Below, one piece after another: positions 18,715 through 26,343 of a stretch of 29,217 nt of DNA (positions within the stretch are counted from its first letter, which is position 1; each line of letters starts with the position of its first letter). Origin of the DNA: Thalassiosira profunda (lineage: Eukaryota > Bacillariophyta > Thalassiosirophyceae > Thalassiosirales > Thalassiosiraceae); assembly GCA_036939355.1 (NCBI GenBank), contig JALLAP010000489.1, positions 1 through 29,217 on the forward strand, written 5' to 3'. The notes under the pieces were generated by a model, which was given only the letters and a program-made list of their open reading frames with translations, was not told the DNA's origin and ran no database searches. Both the position numbers and the translations under genes were made by a program.

Positions 18715-18932
18715 ACTTCAATACTAAGACATACGTAGACAATCCTGTAGAAATCAGCAAGTTTTCACCGCCAAAATAGATACCAAGACATACGTAGATT
18801 TTCGAGAAAAACCCGATTTGACCGCCAAAAGGATACTGAGACATGCGTAGAAATTTGCCGTAGAAATTGTCCAGATTGAGCGCCCCAACCCGGGTTAGGG
18901 TTAGGTTTGGGATGGGGTTGGAGTTAGGGTTT
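18715..18932. promoter_or_regulatory. Right-arm copy of promoter repeats and telobox block
   Basis: Three repeats with the core ACATACGTAGA/ACATGCGTAGA occur near 18729, 18791 and 18841. They are followed by GGGTTAGGGTTAGG and GAGTTAGGGTTT at 18893-18932. They mirror the left-arm promoter elements at 12131-12350. They sit between the divergent MFS copy (18440) and glycosyltransferase copy (19032). Confidence 0.6.
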
Positions 18933-19031
18933 CTTGCGCAGTCCTCCTCCCTGCGCACCCCCCTCCGCCCGTCCTCGCCCCGAACTCTGCCGCCTCTCTG
19001 GGGGGTGGCGCGGCGCCGCGGTGGGTGTGAA

Positions 19032-20669
19032 ATGGCACTCTGCACTGTACAATGCGGACCGTGCACCGCGTCGGTTGACTGTCCGCGTAGCTCAAGAAGC
19101 GGAGGCAACGGCGCGTCGCGGCAGCTGAGGCGCATACTACTCCTCTCGCTGCTCGTCGCGTCCGGGCTGCTTCCCTACGTTGTATCCTCGTTCTTCGTCG
19201 ACAATCTCGGCGTGGCAAAACAAAATAACGATGCAATATTATGGCCGCCGCGCCGGCCAACGTCGATGGGGCGGGCGTATACAGAAAATGCGATGCACGA
19301 CAAGCAACGGGGGAGGACTGTGCTGGTGATAGCGCACTACCCGGCGGACGAATGGAGAATGAAGGCGGTGTGGTCCCATCTGGAGTGCATGGTCGAGCAC
19401 AACAAGCACATCGGCAAGGTCGTCATCGCCGCACCTCGCAACGGCGCCGTCCAAAGTTCGATGCTGAAATTGGTGGAGTACGTCAAGGAGAGCCTGCCAG
19501 CGGTGGCACTGAGGCTCGAGGTGCAACACTACGTCAACGATCGGTACGACGCCGGACTGTGGTGTGACGCCATCACGCAGGGGGGATTGCTGACGAGGTA
19601 CAACAATACAGAAAAGGCAAATGCGGCGAGAAGCCCAGGAGGGACGAGCGAGGCGCGTTTGGACACGAGCTTCCATGATGCCGAAAGATGCGATGCGTGC
19701 GCCTGGGATCGCAAAAGGATGTGCGGGGAGAGGCTGGATTTTGTCGTGGGGAAGTATGGGGGAAATCAATCCGATGCGGCGACGGAGATTATGGAGAGCA
19801 ACCCGCAGTGCATGGCCGAAGAAAGGGCCAATCCCGAAGGTCGGTGCAGCATGTGCATCTGGGAGCGCAAACTGACGTGCGCGGAACGGCTGGATTTCGT
19901 CACGACGAAGTACCAGAAGAATCGATACGATGCCATGTTAGAAATCTTAGCGAGAGATCCGCAGTGCCATTACGCCCAAGAGGAGAAGAAAGGAACCCAA
20001 GCCCTGCCGTACGTGAACAATTCCTACTCGGACTGGGATCGGTTTGTTCTCATGAACGACAGTCTGCTGACGCTGGACGAGACCACGAATAACGTGGACT
20101 TCGACGCGGTCTACTCCTCCTCGGCCGCGGGCGCCGTCGACCTGATATCGCTGAGCTACTGGTGCGATCCAGAGACTGAAGAGATTTTTCTCGAGGATCG
20201 ACACAAACGGTATTGGCTGGAAAGTCCGTTGCGTTCCTTTTCCTTGCAGGGGATACAGATCTTCGCGGATAATGTTTGCAACATACCTGCCGTATCGAAC
20301 AGCAATCTGATGACGGTGTGTCCCCACGAGAGCGTACAGTGGCTGCAGCACAAGAAGAGAAGAGTCAAGCGCTGAAGAGAGAAGACAGAGATCGACGTGG
20401 CGCAGTACTTTGGCAACAAGGAGGCCATACATGGATTGTATCCAGGGGGAATGCCGAACAAGAGTGGGAAGACCGTCCACTGGTCCCACCAGTACTCAAA
20501 CTGGAGGGAACTGCGATATAAGCTCAAGTTCCCGTTTGGCAAGGTCAGCGCAGAGCTGTGGCCTTGCATGGAGAGCCGGCACCGGGAGGAGGCGAGGTTC
20601 TGTGTCAGAGAGTACGAGGGCCTGGCGAATAAACATCCACCGGACTCGACCGAGAGTGAGGTTTGCTAA
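19032..20669 (+). pseudogene. Glycosyltransferase-like, right copy with in-frame stop
   Basis: It is colinear with the 555-aa left copy from ATG 19032. A TGA at 20373-20375 interrupts it just after KKRRVKR; reading in the same frame continues to a natural stop at 20667-20669. At the lesion the left copy reads Cys-Ile-Val-Glu and the right copy has three fewer bases and a stop. The first Cys module also differs: the segment before it is shortened by several residues and its leading Trp is lost (it begins RCDAC). The truncated product would keep the anchor and most of the domain but lose about 97 C-terminal residues, including the HGLYPGGMP region. Confidence 0.85.
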
Positions 20670-20883
20670 GGGATGAGAAGAGGTGGAGGAAGAGAAACCA
20701 ACTTTTACTGCGAGGATGATGCGAGGATGAAGTGGAATTGTCGAGACGATTTGTTGCTTGCTTCGAGCGAATCCAGAGGCAATGCACATCTCTAGGGAGA
20801 GGACTGACATTGCTTGCTCCGTCACTTTCCTCGCGTACGCGACGCCTGTTGCCGCCCCTTCCCCCTGCTTATTGCTTTTTCCT

Positions 20884-21805
20884 TTACACGGAAAGCAAAA
20901 CGCTGCAACACGTCAAGGCCCCATCCTTCTTCGCCAGCTCTGAAGTATCGACAAACATCAACCCCAAATCCCGCTCGTTGCAAGCTTCCTCTATCCGGTG
21001 TTGGACACCTCCAAGGTGCATCTTGCGCCAACAGATGCCCATTCGCAACCACCACGTTGCACGATAGTACATCAGGAAGTCTTATTGCATCGTACTTCCT
21101 CTCTGATGCTTTCATTGCTTCCAAAACACTATCCCCAACATTGCCTTCGGGTACCAGCAGTGTCTGCTCGTCCAAATGCGTGACCGCGCTTTTCAGGTGT
21201 AACACATCTTTTCCTGCAACAACAGGAGGGACCATAATGATGTCTTCTTCCACCAAACCATGATCTAGGAATGCATCTCTCAGGAAACGGAACCCTTCAC
21301 TGTTTGTGCGATCGCTCAACCCAACAAAGAGATGCCTGCCGGTGAACATCACGTCGCCCCCGTCGCATGTTGCGCGCTCTTCATCCCTCATATCGTAAAC
21401 GTTGGCCATGCCCAGCTGCTGCAATGCAATTTTGATGGACTCGACCTCTCCCCTTCGCGAGGCATGTCCCGGTTGCGTGATGACAGCCGTTTCCCCAACT
21501 GTCACCACGGCATCCTCCACGAACAAGCAGTCCGGGTGGGCTTCGATCGCCGGCAGGCACAGTGTCGGGACGTGCGTTCGCAGCTGCGAGAGATATTCGG
21601 CGTGCTGCTCCCGGGCCAACGCTAGCGATACTGCGCTCGTCCGGTCGGCGGAGTGGGCGGCGACCGCGTCGACGAACGAGTCAGGGATCTCTCGCGCTAG
21701 GGCCATCGTATAGTTGTGACGCAATCTGAGGGAGACTGAGGTGCGGGCCGCCGCGTGGGCGCATCTGCATAGCCGCCGCAGCGAGGCTTGTGATGCAGAC
21801 AGCAT
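20884..21805 (-). pseudogene. DDAH, right copy, frameshifted before catalytic Cys
   Basis: It matches the left DDAH from ATG 21805 through LLAQDAP. A one-base loss near 21023 then shifts the frame. The correct continuation, including DGALTCCSVLL, lies in another frame ending at 20884, while the shifted frame runs on to 20822 with unrelated residues. The catalytic cysteine is therefore not made. Upstream landmarks (FVED, HLKS, CDGGD) are intact, so the lesion looks recent. Confidence 0.85.
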
Positions 21806-21905
21806 GGTTGGCTCCTCCCAGCTGACAGCGGCAGCGCAGGGCGTGCGACGAGGCGAGGAAACAAGTAGTGATGAAGTGGAGGTGGGCGGTGAAAAGGAGT
21901 GATGT

Positions 21906-21942
21906 GGGTTAGGGTTGGTTTGCAGTTGGGGTTAGGGTTGAG
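21906..21942. promoter_or_regulatory. Right-arm telobox-like motifs
   Basis: GGGTTAGGGTTGG and GGGGTTAGGGTTG lie between the DDAH copy start (21805) and the deformylase copy start (22035), mirroring 9076-9110. Confidence 0.5.
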
Positions 21943-22034
21943 GTCCCGCTGCCTCAGCACTGCACGCACACCCTTTCCTATCCCGCCGGTCCTCGCGACA
22001 ACCTCTGCTCTGTGCCATCACCTCAGCTCAGAGA

Positions 22035-23513
22035 TGACGGGACGCGCCACCGCCCTCGCTATGGCAGTCGCCACCATTGCCAGAACTGGCGCCTTCAACC
22101 TCCGCTCCGTCCCCGATGCAGCATCGGTGCATGACACCCCCTTGTTCGTGGGCGCAGTGCTCGCCAGGGGCTAATCTCTACAAATCTGGTGCTCGCCACC
22201 GTCGCCATCAACCCTTTGCAAGCTGGCGCGGCGGATCAACAACCGTTCAGCGGCATTCACGATCCGCGGCTGCGCGGCTACCGCATCGATTCTTTGCCGA
22301 ACTGGCAGGGCACTGCTCTGCCTGGGCCGCTGACCCTGTATGAGGCGTACTTGCAAATTGGTAGTGTGGACCCTACTCTGCAGCCGGTATTGAAATGGGC
22401 AGATGGCCGGACCCTATCTTGCGCCACAATGCGTCTCCAATACCAACATCAATTTTCCGGGATGAGATCAAACTTGAACAGCTTCGCGTTGTTGCCAGAG
22501 CGCTCAAGAATACTGCGAGGCGGGAGGGGGCGGTGGGTTTGGCTGCTCAGCAGTGTGGGCTGGATGCAAGCTTGGTGTTCATTGATGGTGCGGCCAGTGA
22601 TGCTGGAGGAGGGAGAAGGCAAATGGATGTAACTGGCGAAGGGGCAAGAAAGCAACAGTTCAGAGAGGATGGCATATTTCTCGTCAACCCGCGCATCATC
22701 CAGCGCTCGCCTGAATCGGAAATGCTGGTATGGACCGAAGAGTGTCTGGTGCTTCCCCCAGAGTTTTGCGCCACGCTGTTGCGCGATGCACAGGTGGCAA
22801 TTGAGTATGAGTCCCTGGATTGCAACGATGGTGGCTCATTATCCTGCGGTTCCACCAAACAAATAACTCTCCGGGGAGAGCTGGCTCGGTGTGTGCAGCA
22901 CGAGATGGATCACGATCGCGGTGTCCTCATCGTCGATCATGTGCCCACAGATGAGTTGCTGCCTGGGATGGCCGCCATTGAGAATGCTGACCGATTTCAT
23001 CAAACCAGGATGCAAGTGGCTTACTCGCGGGAGGTTAGCGATTCGTCTCTGCTGCCTTCTGATGCAAGAATGGTACAGTTGGCGACGGAAGATCTAGCAG
23101 GATTCCATTCAAAGGTGAAGCAGCTGGGGGGCGAATGTGCCTATGAAGAGGAGAGAAAACGGCCTTGGTTTGTACAGTCTGCAAATGTAGTGGATCAAGA
23201 TGTGCAATTGCACGGGAATGCGATAATGCCTGGACAGAGAAAGAGCGCAGGGGGCATTGATGCATCAGTGACCAGCACCGGTGCCTCTGAGTGTGATGGG
23301 AAATGTCTGGCAGAGCAAAGGCGCATCGTGGAAGAACGACGTGCAATGATGAAACAGTCGCGTAGCAATACCAGACGAGCCGATGTGCTGGAGCTATCTC
23401 AGCAAAGAGCATCCATGTACGGGACAAAATTCAAGGGACTTCCACCACAAACTTGTGCCCAGCCAGGGTTCTGCCCAAGCGATCCACGTCACAAAGCCGG
23501 AAGAGAGAATTAG
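22035..23513 (+). pseudogene. Peptide deformylase, right copy, broken leader
   Basis: The ATG at 22035 and the Ala-Phe leader match the left copy, but two lesions break the N-terminal part. One is a 32-nt gain at 22167-22198 made of a 22-bp insert plus a 10-bp duplication. The other is a one-base loss near 22390. The catalytic region is open from an internal ATG at 22395 to the stop at 23511-23513 (372 codons), with GAVGLAAQQ, EECLV and QHEMDH all kept. A truncated, non-targeted enzyme could be made. The C-terminus is longer than in the left copy by about ten residues because the stop is shifted. Confidence 0.8.
22157..22198 (+). repeat. 22-bp insertion flanked by 10-bp direct repeats
   Basis: GTGCTCGCCA occurs at 22157-22166 and 22189-22198 around a 22-bp block (22167-22188). 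The left copy has GTGCTCGCCA once and no block. The pattern is that of an insertion with target-site duplication or a double-strand-break repair scar. Confidence 0.75.
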
Positions 23514-23639
23514 GAATTCTGTCCATTCGAGTGCAACATACCATAGTTTGGCAGTGGGATGAGGGGGCATGTGTTTGTTTGGCCAGCTTCTTTGAGAAGA
23601 GCCTCGTTGCTTGCTTGTATTGGTAACAAAATGGCGTGA

Positions 23640-23918
23640 ATGATTCCACATGGTAGGTGCAATTTCGCTCTCCCAGTGCCAAAAGACAACACACTTTTGC
23701 CCGGCAAACTTTTTGCCGCGGCCTTTGGGCATCCATTGGGTCCACAACAAAGGCTGACATCAAGGTTCGGTCCGTACCATTGCGCCATGTGCTCATTTTT
23801 TTCCTTCGTTCTGGCTTCTGTTAGCGATTTCGCTAGCTTTAGCCTTGTGAGGCGCAAATACCTTGCACCAGCGCCCAAAGACAGAGTAATGCCCCGAACA
23901 ACATTTGCCGCGGCCTTT
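23640..23918 (-). repeat. Inverted remnant of the 190-bp satellite
   Basis: GGGCATCCATTGGGTCCACA, a reverse complement of the satellite landmark, is at about 23737, and the rest of roughly one and a half units follows. The satellite stops abruptly near 23918, where methyltransferase sequence begins. In the left arm the two are separated by hundreds of bases, so this is a deletion junction. The 23514-23640 interval holds nothing I recognise. Confidence 0.75.
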
Positions 23919-24265
23919 GTACGCCACTGCGTCCTCAGCAATTTGCCAGACGAGCAATTCGAAGCCAGCGGCCTCCAATACCAATATACCTTTCAGCTCT
24001 TCCACTGTTGGACGGAGGAGGGCGCAGGCGCAGGGAGCCATTGAACGGGTCCGCAGTTCACCCATACCGATGGCGACTCCCCATCGCTGTCCAACAAGTG
24101 CTTCATGATGAACGCGTATTCGTATATGTTTGTTGCGGTGTCAATGAAGAATGAGGTTGCGACCACATCGTACTGACTTTGCTTCTCTTGCTGCGAGTAT
24201 GTCGACACAAAGTCACCCACTGTGAATGCCAAGTTGGGTTGTTCCTCCTTTTAGTTCCCAACAAT
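23919..24265 (-). pseudogene. Methyltransferase-like fragment, right copy
   Basis: This fragment corresponds to the left copy from about 3625 to 3920. It keeps FIDTATNI followed by the 11 residues that the left copy has lost, then WVNCGPVQW and RPTVEELKGIL. It lacks the whole N-terminal half with the SAM-binding loop and the true C-terminus. A 6-nt duplication (TATTGG) and a change of frame near WVNCGPVQW are further damage. It cannot encode a working enzyme. Confidence 0.8.
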
Positions 24266-24621
24266 GGTTACCTACCGCGTGTAGACCTCTGGTACAAAAT
24301 CTACGTGTACTACGTACACGAGGAATTGTTTATTCGAAATAATTTTGAATAAAGATCTCGTTGCTCTTTTCTTGTGAACGGCGGAATTAGTACATTTTCC
24401 GACTTGGGCGGGAGTTTAGATGACCCCTTCTCGATTTTATGTTTCAATACCAGCGCGTATGTAGCACACCTGCCGCGGTACCTACCGATTTCTATTTTAA
24501 ATGTCGAAAGTCAGAAGGGCCTTTAGGTCCTTACCTACCTACCGATTAGGTATGAAATAGTTAGGGATAATTCTACTCCTCGGGTTTCTGTGGATTGCCC
24601 CCCGTGTGGATACGACAGGTT
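24266..24621. other. AT-richer gene-free stretch with palindrome
   Basis: No coding frame is visible. Composition is clearly more AT-rich than the genes around it. CGTGTAC-TAC-GTACACG (24304-24320) is a perfect 7-bp-arm palindrome. ACCTACCG occurs three times (near 24279, 24480 and 24537). This could be DNA of a different origin. Confidence 0.45.
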
Positions 24622-24692
24622 GATAAGGTAGCTCAGCGGTAGAGCAAGTGAACGTGAATCACTCGGTCCTGGGTTCGACCCCCAGCCTTTTT
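24622..24692 (+). tRNA. tRNA-His-like (GTG), possibly a pseudo-tRNA
   Basis: A cloverleaf can be drawn. The D stem is GCTC/GAGC with a 7-nt loop. The anticodon stem AGTGA/TCACT is perfect, with loop ACGTGAA (anticodon GTG at 24654-24656). The variable loop is CGGTC. The T stem CTGGG/CCCAG has loop TTCGACC. The acceptor is GATAAGG/CCTTTTT with one T-T mismatch and one G-T pair. Box A (TAGCTCAGCGG) and box B (GGTTCGACCCC) are good. Position 33 is C, where U is almost invariant, and no plain -1 G is seen, so function is doubtful. It could be a tRNA-derived repeat or organelle-derived copy. Confidence 0.55.
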
Positions 24693-24730
24693 AACCAGGT
24701 TGTTACAGCGCGGTCTCTTGCTTTACGTAG

Positions 24731-24770
24731 GCCCCCTTAGCTCAGCGCTCAGAGCATTTCTCCCTGGCGG
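24731..24770 (+). other. Half-tRNA-like sequence
   Basis: GCCCCCTTAGCTCAGCGCTC then AGAGC reproduces an acceptor-plus-D-arm 5' half with a box-A-like sequence, but no anticodon arm or box B follows. It starts 39 bp after the tRNA-His-like sequence. ATAATTCTACTCCT occurs on both sides of the pair (near 24567 and 24783). Confidence 0.35.
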
Positions 24771-24871
24771 TAACAAACTTCAATAATTCTACTCCTACAA
24801 CAAGGGACGGACATGAGAAGAATTCATGACCGGATCTTAGGGGGTCTGGATCTCAACCCAGGACCCTCATA

Positions 24872-24962
24872 CCCTCAAATTTTGGCCTCCAAAAAAACCC
24901 GTTGGGGCTGCGCCCCTCCAACCTCTCATTGGGGGGTTCCCCCCCAAAAATTTCTGAGGGTG
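24872..24962. other. Imperfect hairpin with C/G-rich core
   Basis: CCCTCAAATTTTGG near 24873 pairs imperfectly with CCCAAAAATTTCTGAGGG near 24944. Inside, GTTGGGGCTGCGCCCCTCC (from about 24901) forms a second small hairpin. It lies just left of the terminal-inverted-repeat element. The function is unknown. Confidence 0.45.
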
Positions 24963-24998
24963 TCACAGTGACGTCATGACAACATATGGGGTCATTTA

Positions 24999-26256
24999 GC
25001 CAGAGGTCCATTTAAGAGAGGTGTGCAAGGCGCGCATTCTGCGCGTCTTTTTCTCACGTTCACGTTGAACCATCGATATTTGAAACGAAATCTGAGATCG
25101 CCTTGCTTCCTCTAGTAAACGCCGCGTAGGGCTTGACGGTAGCCCGCTGCGAGCTCGTATCGAGCCGACGGGCGTCGGGCGGCCCACTCTCTCGCCAGGA
25201 CGGTCGTCGGAGGGCTTCCGACGACGTCGCGCATGAGATGCATGCATCAGGAAGCCAAACTAACGAAGCTTGTCCTCGTTCGGTCCTCTTCCCTTGTGAC
25301 CACGCGCTCCTCTCCCTCCCTCTCTGCTTTGCGTCGCAGTGTTCGCTCGCGCTGAAGCCACGCTCTTTACTCCGGGCAGCTTCTCGCTCGAGAGGAGGCA
25401 CGGAGAGTCTCTGTCGGTATCCTCTCCCGATGATCAGAGCCCCGGACGACTCGAGCAGAGAGACGCGCCATTGCAATGCCTCGTCGATTTCCTCTAGTTT
25501 ATTGTTGGTGCCTCGCTTCCCCTCCCCTTCTTCTCCATCCCCCCATTCAGCTTCTGTCCCAGCCGGCGTGCTCCCCGGTCCCCCCGCTTCCGTTCCCTCT
25601 CCGGTCTCTGGTCTCTCGTCGTCCTCGATCCAAAACAAGAAACGACGCCAGCGTCGAACCCCCCACCCGACTCACCACGCCTCCCCCACGCGTCCGAACT
25701 GCCCCCGTCGAGCGAATTGATGATTTGGCCCTTCACAGCTCCGAGGTTCCCCTCTCCCCTCTGTATTTGCAACCAGTGACATGTGATGTGCACGTCCAGG
25801 ACGTTCTCTCGTCGCCGCCCCCACGCCGAATCTCGACCGCAGATGCACCGATAGGAACAACGGCGAGGACGGGCGATGCCGCAGCGATTCGGGAGTGCCT
25901 TTCCCTCCCACAGCGGCTCGACGCCCACCCATCACGAGCACAACTACCTACTCGCACACAGCTCCACTTTCCGACGAAGCGACCGTTCTTTTGGAGCCCA
26001 CGACGCCGACCCTCGGCCCCTAGCCCATCGATGGGATGGGTGGGGCGCGCGGGACGCCCTGGCCGGCTCGATTGAGGCGGCGGAGGGGCTCGTCGGAGGA
26101 GGCGCAAAGGGGAGATGAGCAGATGAGCACCCCATCAGGGCTGACCAAATTCAAAAGCTACCGTCAGCCATTTTGAATTCCGATGGTTCAACGTGGGCAC
26201 GGAAGTTTTTGTGTCCTAGCTCCACTTTGCACACCTCTCTTAAATGGACCTCTGGC
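24999..26256. mobile_element. 1.26-kb element with 30-bp perfect terminal inverted repeats
   Basis: Positions 24999-25028 and 26227-26256 are exact reverse complements (30/30), beginning GCCAGAGGTCCATTTAAGAG. After a diverged gap, a second perfect block of 15 bp (25061-25075 and 26181-26195) extends the inverted ends to about 77 bp. No transposase is seen, and no obvious target duplication flanks the ends (left ...CATTTA, right CCGGAA...). It fits a non-autonomous DNA transposon or foldback element, or a captured gene between inverted ends. It lies between the tRNA-like sequence and the VOC gene, whose start is 88 bp away. Confidence 0.65.
25476..26075 (+). CDS. Unrecognised reading frame inside the TIR element (199 aa)
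   Basis: An ATG at 25476 opens a 199-codon frame rich in Pro, Ser and Arg, with a hydrophobic N-terminus (VYCWCLASPPLLLHPP) like a signal peptide. The minus strand is also open over 25060-25638 and another plus frame over 25133-25720, so the openness partly reflects GC-rich, low-stop composition. No family is recognised. Treat it as a weak hypothesis only. Confidence 0.2.
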   Translation: MPRRFPLVYCWCLASPPLLLHPPIQLLSQPACSPVPPLPFPLRSLVSRRPRSKTRNDASVEPPTRLTTPPPRVRTAPVERIDDLALHSSEVPLSPLYLQPVTCDVHVQDVLSSPPPRRISTADAPIGTTARTGDAAAIRECLSLPQRLDAHPSRAQLPTRTQLHFPTKRPFFWSPRRRPSAPSPSMGWVGRAGRPGRLD

Positions 26257-26343
26257 CCGGAAAAGGATTTGTGATCCGTGACTTGGCGCCTTCAGTCGAT
26301 CAGTCAGTCACGAGTCCGCCGGCACACACATTCACGCACCGAG

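Larger units (their letters stand above)
16865..24265 (-). repeat. Right arm of giant inverted repeat
   Basis: This is the reverse-complement counterpart of 3625-14220, with the same gene order read backwards and matching promoter repeats. It is shorter because it lacks the IFT52/RPAP3 relics and most of the satellite. It holds more gene-breaking differences than the left arm. The outer limit near 24265 is fuzzy: recognisable similarity to the 5' side of the methyltransferase split (near 3625) fades there. Confidence 0.92.

Noticed and set aside
24872..24962. Rho-independent terminator
   Set aside because: The context is eukaryotic and no gene ends here; the hairpin is imperfect and lacks a clear U-tract.
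25060..25638. Minus-strand 192-codon frame in the TIR element
   Set aside because: Overlapping open frames on both strands and no recognisable motif point to composition; its start also falls outside a clear ATG context.
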